A DNA stretch of 64,000 nt from Sulfuriferula multivorans (GTDB lineage: Bacteria; Pseudomonadota; Gammaproteobacteria; Burkholderiales; Sulfuriferulaceae). Under the pieces are notes generated by a model. It was not told the origin of the DNA. It saw only the letters and a list, made by a program, of their open reading frames with translations, and made no database searches. A program made the position numbers and the translations under genes. The stretch covers positions 24,765 through 88,764 of the forward strand of contig NZ_BGOW01000005.1 in assembly GCF_003851125.1 (NCBI RefSeq), in the 5' to 3' direction. This document shows positions 17,054 through 25,782 of the stretch, one piece after another; position 1 is the stretch's first letter; each line of letters starts with the position of its first letter.

Positions 17054-17490
17054 TTCGCCCCGCTTCCAGCATGAAGCTGGCGTGCCGGATTACCTACTAC
17101 AGTCACGCCAGGCGGCACGTCATCCACAACCACTGAACCGGGCCCGATAGTGGCACCAGCTCCAATTGTTATCTGGCCGATCACCACCGCATTCGGAAAA
17201 ATACAGACATCATCCCCAATAACCGGCGATCCTGCCTTTCGCCCATTGCGCTTACTGCCGATTGTCACGCCTTGGAACACAGTGACGTTTTTACCCAATT
17301 GCACGTTTGAATTAATAATGATCCCGTATGGATGATTCATGCGCAGAGGGTGCTTAAGAACGGGCAATTCCACATGGAACACAATAGACACCAGTTTTCT
17401 CAAAATTTTCGGCTTCCAACCCCCCCCGCTGAAAATCCAATTGATAAACCTGTTGACCGGACCAATCGGGTCGCATCGAACATCCGTCAT
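17050..17490 (-). CDS. hexapeptide-repeat acyltransferase (serine acetyltransferase-like), 146 aa
   Basis: Left-handed beta-helix acyltransferase, related to CysE and the capsule acetyltransferases. Residues ~60-130 show the hexapeptide rungs (NVQLGKNVTVFQGVTIG, IGDDVCIFPNAVVIG, IGAGATIGPGSVV) and the typical end VPPGVTVVGNPAR. GGAGGGG lies 6 bases before ATG 17490, which is preferred to an in-frame GTG upstream. In this setting it most likely O-acetylates a sugar of the exopolysaccharide using acetyl-CoA. It lies 22 bases after the GT4 gene at 17512 and overlaps the next GT4 gene by 4 bases. Confidence 0.82.
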   Translation of the reverse strand: MTDVRCDPIGPVNRFINWIFSGGGWKPKILRKLVSIVFHVELPVLKHPLRMNHPYGIIINSNVQLGKNVTVFQGVTIGSKRNGRKAGSPVIGDDVCIFPNAVVIGQITIGAGATIGPGSVVVDDVPPGVTVVGNPARQLHAGSGAK

Positions 17491-17511
17491 AAACATCCCC
17501 TCCACACACCC

Positions 17512-18663
17512 TTACGCGCTGGCAAAATTAACTTCAAGAAACTGTGTAAGCCGCTTTGCCGCGACGCCACTGGCATATTCCTCAAGGAAACGCTCGCGCA
17601 CAACGAGGCTGGCTGCGGCCATCCAGCCCGGATTACTCATGGCATCGGCCACGATGCAGGCTGCCGCTTTGGCATCGTGCAACGGCAGCGCCGAACCCCC
17701 TGCGCCGTCACCTAGCACTTCTGGAATGCCGCCAACCGGTGCGGCAAACACTGGCCGCCCACGCGCCATCGCTTCAATCAGCGTGATCCCGAAACTCTCC
17801 AGCGTGGCCACATGAATGTAGGCACGGTGCCGTCCAATTTGCTCGGCAGCATTGCTGGCGAATCCGGCAAAACGCACCAGCTCGCCGATTTTCAAGGCCC
17901 GCGCCTTGTCTTCCAGTGCCCTGCGATCCGGCCCGTCACCCACCAGGGTCAGCGACAATGGCTGTCCCATATCGCGCAGCGCTGCGACAATCTCCAGCAG
18001 GTATTGCTGATTCTTACGCGCTTCAAGCGTGCCGATAGTAATCAGGTCGGCCACAGCCGTTTGCTTTTCCGGCAAGCCTGGGTCGGGCAAAAAATTCGGC
18101 ACCACGGCGGCGGCGACTTTCGTTATGGCCGGGATGCGCCCAACCAGCTCGCGCCGCATAAAGTCGGATACGAATACCAGTCCGTCCAGCCGCGGCAACA
18201 CCTCGGCTTCGAAAGCCTGGATCGCGCAATAAAATCGCCCACCGTTCGGTATCAAGCCCTTGCCGGCCCACTCGTCGGCTTGCGAGATATTGAAGTGCGT
18301 CACCATCACTACCCGCTGGTTTTTCGACACCCGCGCACTGAGCGCTGCTTGCGCAGAAAGAGGGCATTGCGCATACACCACGCATGCGGCGCCTGTTTGC
18401 AGGCGGCGCTTCAATGCCTGTCGCAAAAAATAGGCGTGCCAGTGGCGATACCACCACACACCCAGCTCTCGATTAAACAGATCGACCAGTTTGCGCAAAC
18501 CGAATACTGGATATACCTGCCAAAGGGGCGCACTGTAAGGAGTGATCAGATCACATCGCTGACCTATCTCGCCCAGGTATGCCATGTATGCACGAAAGTG
18601 AGTCTGAACGCCCGTCTCGCCCTTGGGCCGCATTATGGTCGCGATCAGGATTTGTTGAGACAT
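17512..18663 (-). CDS. glycosyltransferase family 4, 383 aa
   Basis: GT4 transferase of the EPS repeat-unit assembly line. The N-terminal half opens 'ILIATIMRPKGETGVQTHF', and the donor-binding half carries IGTLEARKNQQYLLE, LVGDGPDRRALE and ATLESFGITLIEAMARGRPVFA, which supply the nucleotide-sugar binding Glu pair. It overlaps the upstream GT4 gene by 19 bases. ATG 18663 fits the family start. Donor and acceptor are unknown. Confidence 0.87.
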   Translation of the reverse strand: MSQQILIATIMRPKGETGVQTHFRAYMAYLGEIGQRCDLITPYSAPLWQVYPVFGLRKLVDLFNRELGVWWYRHWHAYFLRQALKRRLQTGAACVVYAQCPLSAQAALSARVSKNQRVVMVTHFNISQADEWAGKGLIPNGGRFYCAIQAFEAEVLPRLDGLVFVSDFMRRELVGRIPAITKVAAAVVPNFLPDPGLPEKQTAVADLITIGTLEARKNQQYLLEIVAALRDMGQPLSLTLVGDGPDRRALEDKARALKIGELVRFAGFASNAAEQIGRHRAYIHVATLESFGITLIEAMARGRPVFAAPVGGIPEVLGDGAGGSALPLHDAKAAACIVADAMSNPGWMAAASLVVRERFLEEYASGVAAKRLTQFLEVNFASA

Positions 18664-19781
18664 GCGAGCACCCCCTGTACGTAGTTATCCACCATGCATT
18701 CCAATCCAAAAGCCTCGGATGCTTCGCGAGCCGACTCACGCATGCGCCGGAGTGAGACAGGGTCATGGAAACAAGCGGATACAACCTCGGCATAGCTTCG
18801 GGGATCAAAGTCGGTCATGGCGCCATTGACCGAATCGGTTAAGTAGTCTATTTCCGGGGAATGCAAAGGAATATTGGTGGTGAACAGCGGCAGGCCGGCT
18901 GAGAAAGCCTCAAGTACAGCAAGCCCAACCAAGCCTGGGCACAAAAAGATGTCAGCAATGGCGAAATAAGCGGCCTTATCAGCCCCGAATCGTGGGCCGA
19001 CGTAATGAATCCACTCGTGGGTAGCTGCAGCCTCGCGAGCCACCGACTCTTCCGGTCCAGCCCCAACCAGAACGAGGTGAAAGCCCGGCACCCGCGCATG
19101 AATGTCGAGTGCCGCCTGGACCAGAAAATCCAGTTTTTTCGAGACATGCATGCTGCCACAAAACAGACCAACAGACGCTTCAGCAGATATGCCAAGACTA
19201 CCCCTAAGCGCCAATTTCCGCCGGTCATCGAAAGCCCCAAGCTCTTTTTTGAAAGACTCCAGGTCGACGCTGTTCTGTACAACGGTAACGCGATCCGATG
19301 CAAAGCCATTGTCCACCACGTACTGTGCAACTCTTGCCGTGTACGCAAACCACCAATCAGCCCTGCGCAACAAAATACGCTTAACCAGCTCCATCCATTG
19401 CGATCCATCTTGCTGCCAGTTGCGGCCATGACCCCAATAGGCCATCCGCACCAGCCCAAAAACACGCAGGACAACAAACATATAATTGAGCAGGTGCTTG
19501 GATGCCTGCTCGACAATAACGAGATCGGCTGCAATGGCCTGGCCGAGACAAGGCTGATACAGCAGCCGGTAGCCGGCAAACCAGTATGCTCGCACCTTGT
19601 GGCCGTATGTGATCGGCAAATCAAGCGCGTCTTTGCGCAATGCCTCCTTGTCATTAGGCTTGCTATACACAACCTTTAACACTATCCCCTCTGACTGCAA
19701 TCGCTCATACAGCAAATCGAAGAAAGGGCGTCGGTATTGCTTGGCAACCGCCTGGATGATGCAAACTGTACGCACGCTCAA
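18645..19781 (-). CDS. glycosyltransferase family 4, about 378 aa
   Basis: GT4-type transferase. The body starts 'VRTVCIIQAVAKQYR' and shows YWGHGRNW near the middle of the N-terminal domain, VVQNSVD at the domain junction and LFCGSMHVSKKLDFLV, with 'LCPGLVGLAVLEAFSAGLP' in the donor site. The start is uncertain: TTG 19781 follows AGGGAG at about 9 bases; GTG 19775 is close by; a longer frame from TTG 19844 has no good binding site. Two very short frames (12 and 10 codons) in the 85-base gap upstream, the second behind CGAGG, could couple translation. Sugar specificity unknown. Confidence 0.83.
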   Translation of the reverse strand: MSVRTVCIIQAVAKQYRRPFFDLLYERLQSEGIVLKVVYSKPNDKEALRKDALDLPITYGHKVRAYWFAGYRLLYQPCLGQAIAADLVIVEQASKHLLNYMFVVLRVFGLVRMAYWGHGRNWQQDGSQWMELVKRILLRRADWWFAYTARVAQYVVDNGFASDRVTVVQNSVDLESFKKELGAFDDRRKLALRGSLGISAEASVGLFCGSMHVSKKLDFLVQAALDIHARVPGFHLVLVGAGPEESVAREAAATHEWIHYVGPRFGADKAAYFAIADIFLCPGLVGLAVLEAFSAGLPLFTTNIPLHSPEIDYLTDSVNGAMTDFDPRSYAEVVSACFHDPVSLRRMRESAREASEAFGLECMVDNYVQGVLACLNKS

Positions 19782-19865
19782 AGTACCAGTCTCCCTGTCC
19801 CGCTTTTCATAATTCCTCGTTTGTACATCATTACAACACTCCAAAAATGAACGAGCTCGGAGTGT

Positions 19866-21110
19866 TCATCGCGAATTTTCATCATTAATGATCACTGGCC
19901 GACCATCCAGCGCAATTTCGTGTCCTGCCGGCAGGATCTCGGGTACGCGACCCCAGCGTGTTGCGTTGTGGTCGAACACGATGAGGAGTGGCTTAACATT
20001 TTTTCCTGCCAACCAGACCACCTTGAATCGGCGCCCAGCGGTACGCACACGACATTGCCACAAGCTCCCTGTAGGCTGGCAACTCGCTGCTTCAAACTGG
20101 TCGAACAGGTGAACGGCTGCCGAAGCAGCTGCGCTGCCAAAATCAAAGTGAGTGCCCGGCTCAAAGAAACCGAGGTTTTTGTTATCCCACGCGTACCAGT
20201 AAACCCGCGACACCCCCTCGGACGCATTAAGCAGGTAGGTGCGCAACGTCAGGGCATACACCAGATCTTCCACCGACATCCCGGGCCACTGCTTCGCCTT
20301 CGCTGCAAATGCCACACCGACCTCGGTGTTCCAGATCGGCACATGACTGAGCCCATGCTTCGCCAGCACCTGCCGCATTGCACGGATGGTTGGCACTGTT
20401 TGCTCAGGTTCTTCAGAAAAATAAAAATGCTGGCTGACGACATCGAAATACTGCCCGCCTCCAGCCGCAAGATAACGATCGAACTTCTCTGCCCAATGAC
20501 CGGAAGAATGGAACGACGGTGAGAGTACGCACGCCTGAGGATCGGCACGCTTGATCTCCTCGTAGGCCACCCGCGCGAGGCTCACCATGGCATCGACAGA
20601 ACCGGTAAAGAACTGCGCGGGAGCCCCACCTGCCCCAGGCTGCTTGAAAGCCGGGTCGCTCGGGAAGCTCGCCTCGTTCCAGGGTTCGTAGCACTCGATA
20701 CGGCCGCGAAACGTGGTCGCAATAGTGCGGACATAGCGCCGCCAGTTCTCAATGTTCGCCGGCTCGGCGGCACATCCAAACCCGTAAGCACATTTTTCAT
20801 CAGGCCGCGCAGACGCCCAACGCGGTGTGTTGCCGATGGTCCAGAGAATTTTAAGATGGGCTTTTTCGCTGGCGGCAACATACTCGTCGATGCGGTCAAA
20901 CTTCCACAGATGCGGTTGCGGCTCCAGGCTTGACCAGCCGGTACCCGTATCCCAGAGGCGAATAGCGCTGTACCCCTTGCTGGCGGCTGCCTCAATGTGC
21001 GCCGGGTCGTGCACATGAATTCCTAGCGTCATGATACCGCCCGCGGCAGCGGCTACGTTCCAAACAGCCAGCGCCAACAAAGCACATGTCAAGGTTAATT
21101 GTTTTTTCAT
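19866..21110 (-). CDS. secreted clan-A glycoside hydrolase (GH39/GH5-like), 414 aa
   Basis: Signal peptide at residues 1-23, then a (beta/alpha)8-barrel type hydrolase. The putative acid/base Glu is in CYEPWNEASF and the nucleophile Glu in VPIWNTEVGVAF, spaced as in clan GH-A; the DTGTGWSSLEP block near residue 60 resembles GH39 and related enzymes. It overlaps the polymerase gene upstream by 4 bases (ATGA), so it is made with the EPS machinery. A periplasmic or secreted enzyme here may trim, release or set the chain length of the polymer, as reported for glycanases encoded inside other EPS operons. Exact linkage unknown. Confidence 0.78.
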   Translation of the reverse strand: MKKQLTLTCALLALAVWNVAAAAGGIMTLGIHVHDPAHIEAAASKGYSAIRLWDTGTGWSSLEPQPHLWKFDRIDEYVAASEKAHLKILWTIGNTPRWASARPDEKCAYGFGCAAEPANIENWRRYVRTIATTFRGRIECYEPWNEASFPSDPAFKQPGAGGAPAQFFTGSVDAMVSLARVAYEEIKRADPQACVLSPSFHSSGHWAEKFDRYLAAGGGQYFDVVSQHFYFSEEPEQTVPTIRAMRQVLAKHGLSHVPIWNTEVGVAFAAKAKQWPGMSVEDLVYALTLRTYLLNASEGVSRVYWYAWDNKNLGFFEPGTHFDFGSAAASAAVHLFDQFEAASCQPTGSLWQCRVRTAGRRFKVVWLAGKNVKPLLIVFDHNATRWGRVPEILPAGHEIALDGRPVIINDENSR

Positions 21111-22387
21111 GATGGCGAACCCAGTTGCTTGTGCTGATCCGTGGCGCTCGACAATCCGCGCAAAGCCAGGAGCACCATGACCAGGGGCCAGGTTTTGGTG
21201 GCAAACAACGACACAACGGTCGTCAAACCTTGAAGAATAAAGAGCAATAACGCCACCGTCCCCGTGCCGCGCGCCCATTTCGGCATATCCGGGCTATGCG
21301 ACATGCGGAACATCTTGATCCAGAGTACCATGTAGAATATCAAGCCGAAGATGCCTTGCGTGGTCAGAAGATGAAGCATCTCGTTATGCGCATTATGAAT
21401 ATCTTCACCGGGCAAGCTATTTTCAGCAGCAAGCACAATATCGCCGGACAAGCCTCGTCCAAACAACCACTCAAGCGGCGAGAAGTTTGTTATACCGATT
21501 ATCAGATTCGTCCAGATATCACTGCGCCCCTGGGTGAATGCGCGCTCGTTGCTGGTATCGAAGCCAAGCAGCTTGGTAGGGTCGTATACCAGCATGACAA
21601 TCAAGGCCAGCCCCCCGAACAACAGACCAAAGCGGATAATCATACGAATGCTGATGCCACCTTTAAAGGCTATAAAAATCAGTGCAATCAGAAAAGTAAA
21701 ATAATTGAGCCGCGAATTGGAAAGAATGATTTGCACAGCTGCCATCGCCATCAATAGGGCCAGAACAGCAGTGATCGTGTTGCGCGAATACAGTGCATAA
21801 ATCACCGTGGCAAAACATAATGCATAAGCCAGATCGGTCTTGAAGAAATAATACCCTTTGAATGTATGAACCGATCCCCATTGAATCCAGCCAAAATCGA
21901 ATGGCAATAACGCTGCATTGACGCAAATGGTCAACACTGCCCCGGCTGCCAAAGCATAAATCATCCAGCGATCCGCCGCATAGGCCACCAGTACGAAAAA
22001 CACGAACGGGCTGATGATCTTGAATATTTCCGACGGGGGGCCCCCATAGGTAACAGCCAGTCCGAACAGGAAAAAGAAGTACAGGGCGATCAACCCGATA
22101 TAGGCGAGCAATGATTTATTGCGGGGGTCCGTCGCAACCCCCTGAAATGCCATGCCGTATCTTGCGAATAGCGAAGCTAATCCAAGTAATAAAATATAGC
22201 CATATTTCACCGCCCCCACTTCGTAGAAAGCATCGGTGAGAGGCTTGGCCAACACCAGGAAAAGCAGCGGCACTGAGGAAAACAGCGGCAGGTCCAACTT
22301 CCGGCGCGCGGCCGGAGGGGGCAGCAGCGAAATGGGCCGCCCGACCTGAATTGAGCTGGCGCTATTTGAAACAGGAGGGTTGTTCAA
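21107..22387 (-). CDS. O-antigen polymerase/ligase-like membrane protein (Wzy/WaaL type), 426 aa
   Basis: Polytopic inner-membrane protein with 10-11 hydrophobic segments. A loop with 'FSPLEWLFGRGLSGD' and 'EDIHNAHNEMLHLLTTQGIFGL' matches the Wzy_C region of O-antigen ligase-family proteins (the His and Asn-His motif). In this locus it is the likely polymerase joining repeat units on the periplasmic side. The start is TTG 22387, chosen because AGGGGA lies 5-6 bases upstream and because the TTG overlaps the stop of the preceding small gene; the frame remains open upstream, but that stretch has no membrane character. Confidence 0.8.
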   Translation of the reverse strand: MNNPPVSNSASSIQVGRPISLLPPPAARRKLDLPLFSSVPLLFLVLAKPLTDAFYEVGAVKYGYILLLGLASLFARYGMAFQGVATDPRNKSLLAYIGLIALYFFFLFGLAVTYGGPPSEIFKIISPFVFFVLVAYAADRWMIYALAAGAVLTICVNAALLPFDFGWIQWGSVHTFKGYYFFKTDLAYALCFATVIYALYSRNTITAVLALLMAMAAVQIILSNSRLNYFTFLIALIFIAFKGGISIRMIIRFGLLFGGLALIVMLVYDPTKLLGFDTSNERAFTQGRSDIWTNLIIGITNFSPLEWLFGRGLSGDIVLAAENSLPGEDIHNAHNEMLHLLTTQGIFGLIFYMVLWIKMFRMSHSPDMPKWARGTGTVALLLFILQGLTTVVSLFATKTWPLVMVLLALRGLSSATDQHKQLGSPS

Positions 22388-22593
22388 TTTTTTCCCCTTT
22401 CTAACCAGATAATGACGGGGCCAAAACGGCCTGCCGAAAGCTTTGTATAAACCATCGCTGCCAGCGGTAAGCCCAGAAACCAAGTGACTCTGAAAGCAAA
22501 CAACAACACGATGGCACAGCAACCAGCCAAAAGTGGCGGTACACCGAAGCCTATTGCATTTACTTGTGGCAAGCCATGCAGCACGGCCGCCAC
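22384..22593 (-). CDS. small two-helix membrane protein, 69 aa
   Basis: This frame is strongly hydrophobic: one helix from about residue 13 to 35 and another around 38-52, then a basic end (IIWLERGKN). The probable start is GTG 22593 with a GGCGGG sequence 7 bases before it. Its stop overlaps the TTG start of the polymerase gene (ATTGA), and its 5' end overlaps the preceding 113-residue frame by 34 bases. No family recognised. It may be a separate small membrane subunit, or the C-terminal half of a protein whose N-terminal half is the preceding gene, split by a frameshift. Confidence 0.5.
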   Translation of the reverse strand: MAAVLHGLPQVNAIGFGVPPLLAGCCAIVLLFAFRVTWFLGLPLAAMVYTKLSAGRFGPVIIWLERGKN

Positions 22594-22901
22594 GCAGACA
22601 CCCGCCCCCGCCAGGGCGGCATATGGCGACCATTACTCGTCACCAGTCTGTCCACAGTTAAGAGAGCAGTAAGCCTATAAATACCCGGTTTGAACTCCAC
22701 CAGTATGTCGTCCACAAAATCTCCGGCTCCATCATGCAAGAATGGGCTATGGAGCCACTCATCAAGAGATGCGAAGCGGATACATGTTCCAGAGACCGGG
22801 CTCTGATCGTCGGGCACGACCACTGCTCGTTCAATACCTGGCAAGCTCACTCCTGAAGAGCGCGCGTTCGCGGCGTATGCTGTTTTGATCTGCTCTATCA
22901 T
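22560..22901 (-). CDS. hypothetical protein, 113 aa
   Basis: Starts with ATGA overlapping the stop of the GT2 gene, a classic coupled arrangement. The first 90 residues look like a folded domain (VVVPDDQSPVSG, LDEWLHSPFLHDGAGDFVDDI, EFKPGIYRLTAL). The last ~20 residues are Arg/Trp/Cys-rich and unlike the rest, as if read in the wrong frame. The neighbouring frame at the same place encodes hydrophobic helices. Either the protein truly ends here or a frameshift has split one gene in two. Unknown function; not recognised. Confidence 0.5.
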   Translation of the reverse strand: MIEQIKTAYAANARSSGVSLPGIERAVVVPDDQSPVSGTCIRFASLDEWLHSPFLHDGAGDFVDDILVEFKPGIYRLTALLTVDRLVTSNGRHMPPWRGRVSAWRPCCMACHK

Positions 22902-23794
22902 TTCTGCCGTGACATACCCAGCTTAATGCGATTAACCTCGCCAACGATCAGCTTGAAATAGGGCCAGATGAAATAGATCGGCCAAGCCAGGCCACCATGC
23001 CTGCGGGTGAAATGGCTCCAGGAGCGTGGGGGCAACCCCTTACGGGACATTATTTTTTTCCAGCGGGTGGACAACGGCAGATTGCTATCCCGGTAGGTGC
23101 CTGATGCTGAGTTGTTCGAGCAGTGGCCTACAAAGCCCGGGGCCACGAACACGCGGAACCCCTTGGCACGAGCACGCAGAGCGTAATCAATGTCGCCCAT
23201 GGCATGTTCAAAAACCGGATCCAGATTGCCGACCGCGTGGGCAATCTGCATGGGGATCAACACCACATTACCGTTCATCGCATGGCATTCGACCGGCTCC
23301 GTTGCATGCCATGTCCGCTGATAGGAAAAAGGCCGCCAGCGCTGCGGCGCAATATGGCCGCCATAGGTCAACCGCCCGGTTTCGCGATCAGCAGTCGAGC
23401 CAACAATCATCACTGGTTTGCCATGTTTGTGCCTGAGTGTGCGTTCGATATTCAACAGTATGACAATGGCATCGGGCAGCAGATCGGTGTCGTCGTTGAG
23501 CCAGAGCAGGTAGTCGGCACCGCGCTCCATGGCACGTGCCTGTGCCTGGTGCATGCCACGATTCCAGAACAAGGTACCATCGCCCGCCATCATCTCCACC
23601 CACGGATGCTGCTTACGCACCGCTACCGCCGTGCCGTCGGTGCTGCCGTCATCTACCAGTATGGCATTCGGCTCAATACCTGCCTGCCTGGCGGCCGCCC
23701 CAAAACGTGCCAGGCAGGCCAACGTTGCCGCCCGGCGATTGAACGAAGTCATTACGGCGATCAGGCGATCAGGCATGGTCGATTCGTTGTTCAC
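22898..23794 (-). CDS. glycosyltransferase family 2, about 298 aa
   Basis: GT-A fold transferase with 'LIAVMTSFNRRAATLACL' at the N terminus, the nucleotide-binding ILVDDGSTDGTA, LWLNDDTDL containing the metal-binding Asp pair, and an acceptor-side GDIDYALRARAKG. The C-terminal tail is hydrophobic and basic (AWPIYFIWPYFKLIVGE), which suggests membrane contact. The start is uncertain: GTG 23794 overlaps the stop of the small gene upstream (GTGA) and has a G-rich binding site very close; ATG 23776 is the alternative. Part of the EPS repeat-unit assembly set; sugar unknown. Confidence 0.85.
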   Translation of the reverse strand: MNNESTMPDRLIAVMTSFNRRAATLACLARFGAAARQAGIEPNAILVDDGSTDGTAVAVRKQHPWVEMMAGDGTLFWNRGMHQAQARAMERGADYLLWLNDDTDLLPDAIVILLNIERTLRHKHGKPVMIVGSTADRETGRLTYGGHIAPQRWRPFSYQRTWHATEPVECHAMNGNVVLIPMQIAHAVGNLDPVFEHAMGDIDYALRARAKGFRVFVAPGFVGHCSNNSASGTYRDSNLPLSTRWKKIMSRKGLPPRSWSHFTRRHGGLAWPIYFIWPYFKLIVGEVNRIKLGMSRQK

Positions 23795-23958
23795 ATTACC
23801 CCCCAATTAACACACCCGTGCCAATTGCCGACAAGGTCTTTGCCAACAGGGCTGTGTGTCGCTGCCAAGCCGCCATAGCCGGAGTAAACCTTCTTGAAAT
23901 CCACTTGCAGATGGGCAACATTTTCCGTTGCGATGGGTGCGGCGATTCTGGTATGCAT
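23791..23958 (-). CDS. small hypothetical protein between flippase and GT2 genes, 55 aa
   Basis: ATG 23958 shares its A with the flippase stop codon (TGATG), and its own stop overlaps the GTG of the GT2 gene (GTGA). GGAAG lies 8 bases before the ATG. The 55 residues have mixed, protein-like composition (QVDFKKVYSGYGGLAATH, VGNWHGCVNWGVM) with no signal peptide or membrane helix. The exact tiling between two neighbours is good evidence that it is translated. No family recognised. Confidence 0.52.
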   Translation of the reverse strand: MHTRIAAPIATENVAHLQVDFKKVYSGYGGLAATHSPVGKDLVGNWHGCVNWGVM

Positions 23959-25499
23959 CAAGGACACTTCCGTATTGCGATGCGCGCAATGCGCGTCATT
24001 CCGGGAAATCGTGCAAGGGCGGGTGTTGTGTCCAGTATTCGGCCAAGCAGCCAAGCCAAGTGTGAATCCAGAAAAGCCGCGGGAAACAGTAGCAGGAAAA
24101 TAGCGACAGCCCCGAATCCGACGGTCGCTTGTACAAGAAGGTGGGGGATGGCGGCGAGAATCGGCATGGCGATCTGCACGACAGTCTCGGTAGCCATGAT
24201 TGATACTGCAAGGACGGTGGCAAGGAGGACAGAGCCGCGCAAAGCCAGATAAAGATCTTTCGCGGTCACATGAAATCGCTTGCAAACCTCGGCCGTCATC
24301 CAGACACAGCGTAGGGTGTAAATGGCGGTCAGCACCCAGGCGATATCGACGAGAGGCCGCGCCGACACAGCTATCAGCGAGGCCACAAATATAAGTGCCG
24401 TAACAATTTGCACGCGCAGTTCCACGCCTGGTTCACCTTTGCCGTTTAGCATGGGTCCGGCGATGGCCATTGCGCTGTGAGGAATCATGGCTAACGCCAG
24501 TGGAGGGAGAAGCTGGGATGCACCAACCCATTTTGCGCCGAGGAGTGCATCGACTATGGCCGAGGCTGAAACTGCAGCGAAAGTGAAAACAGGGAATGCC
24601 ACTAGCGCGACCCCCGACAGAGCGGTGAGATAAGCACGACGTAATGAAGCCGGATTGTCCTGGACCCTGGCACTCGTTGGAAAAAGAACGGTTTGAAGGT
24701 TTACAACGAGATGATTGGCGGGGGTTCGGACCAGGTTGTTGGTCACATTGTAAAGACCGAGTGAGCTTGGTCCGAAAACTCTGCCGACAAGCACCTGGGT
24801 TCCATATTCGATAACCCAGTTTACCAAATTGGTGAAAAGGATGATGGTGCCGAACCCTTCTAACCCATTGGTGAAAAACGGATTCTCCAGAGCAAAACTG
24901 CCGCGGGCAACGAGGTTCAGGGCGACACAGGCCGAGATGCTTTGCGCAAACCATGCGGCGACGAGGCTCCACACACCGCCGCCCGCGAGCGCAACCCCCA
25001 CGCCGACAATGACGTATCCAAAAAGATAAGAGCCGAGGCCTATCAGGGTCAGCGCGCGGAACTGGAGTTCGCGCCGCAGGAGAGCAGCCGGCGAAATGCT
25101 GAGCGCGCTAACGATAAACGTGGGGGCCACTGCACGCAAAACGGGAACCGCCTCGGGGGCATGGAACAGCGCTGTGGCAATCCACTCCGCCAGGAAAAAC
25201 ATGGCGCAACTCGCAACGACGGCAACCAACAGCAGGCGAGAAACAACGGCACCGAGCTGCTCCTTGCTCAGGGTAGAAGTTTGCACCAGCGCAGAACTAA
25301 GCCCCATTTCTGTGACTAGGGCGCTTAAAGAAACCACAAGCAGCGCATAACCGAACAGGCCGGTTGGCTCCGGGCCGAGCAGGCGTGCCAGGATAATCTG
25401 GCTGACGAGTTGCGCCAGGATGCGCCCGACCGTACCCAAGTAGTTCCATTTGATGGCGCGAAGGCTGCGTCCGGTAAGACTATTAGGATTCGAACTCAT
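23958..25499 (-). CDS. oligosaccharide flippase (Wzx/MATE-like), 513 aa
   Basis: Inner-membrane polysaccharide transporter with about 12-14 membrane helices. It opens with 'SLTGRSLRAIKWNYLGTVGRI' and has ARLLGPEPTGLFGYALL, the usual start of the RfbX/lipopolysaccharide exporter family, and GRVFGPSSLGLYNV in the middle, where family members repeat the first-half motif. It should flip the undecaprenyl-linked repeat unit to the periplasm for the polymerase at 21107-22387. Length is normal. It follows a small gene by 12 bases. Confidence 0.86.
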   Translation of the reverse strand: MSSNPNSLTGRSLRAIKWNYLGTVGRILAQLVSQIILARLLGPEPTGLFGYALLVVSLSALVTEMGLSSALVQTSTLSKEQLGAVVSRLLLVAVVASCAMFFLAEWIATALFHAPEAVPVLRAVAPTFIVSALSISPAALLRRELQFRALTLIGLGSYLFGYVIVGVGVALAGGGVWSLVAAWFAQSISACVALNLVARGSFALENPFFTNGLEGFGTIILFTNLVNWVIEYGTQVLVGRVFGPSSLGLYNVTNNLVRTPANHLVVNLQTVLFPTSARVQDNPASLRRAYLTALSGVALVAFPVFTFAAVSASAIVDALLGAKWVGASQLLPPLALAMIPHSAMAIAGPMLNGKGEPGVELRVQIVTALIFVASLIAVSARPLVDIAWVLTAIYTLRCVWMTAEVCKRFHVTAKDLYLALRGSVLLATVLAVSIMATETVVQIAMPILAAIPHLLVQATVGFGAVAIFLLLFPAAFLDSHLAWLLGRILDTTPALARFPGMTRIARIAIRKCP

Positions 25500-25511
25500 G
25501 GTTTGGCCCAG

Positions 25512-25763
25512 CTATGGGTGTTCAGGCCGCATTATTTCGGAAATCCCGGTAAGCTGACGCCAACCGTAACGCGAAAAAAAGAACTGCCATCTCCTCCAGA
25601 ACCTCTGGATACGGGTGCGTTCCTGCCATGGCAGCAAATGGTCGATGAGATCATGATTACTGGCCTGGAGCATAGCCAGGCGCGGCAAGAATGCCGGCAC
25701 GGAAATGATGACAAGTCCGACTATTCGCAGGCGTATTTCCTGGGTATGCGGATTGGCTCGCAT
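25512..25763 (-). CDS. hypothetical basic protein, 83 aa
   Basis: An 83-codon frame from ATG 25763 fills almost all of the gap between a GT4 gene and the flippase gene. It contains one short hydrophobic stretch (IVGLVIISVPAFL) and a Trp/Arg/Phe-rich part (RFWRRWQFFFSRYGWRQL) that could lie on a membrane surface. An in-frame ATG at 25835 would lengthen it to 107 residues but overlaps the GT4 gene by 53 bases. No clear ribosome binding site. Could be a real small subunit or the end of a decayed gene; not recognised. Confidence 0.4.
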   Translation of the reverse strand: MRANPHTQEIRLRIVGLVIISVPAFLPRLAMLQASNHDLIDHLLPWQERTRIQRFWRRWQFFFSRYGWRQLTGISEIMRPEHP

Positions 25764-25782
25764 TGCTGGATCGCCGACGACG

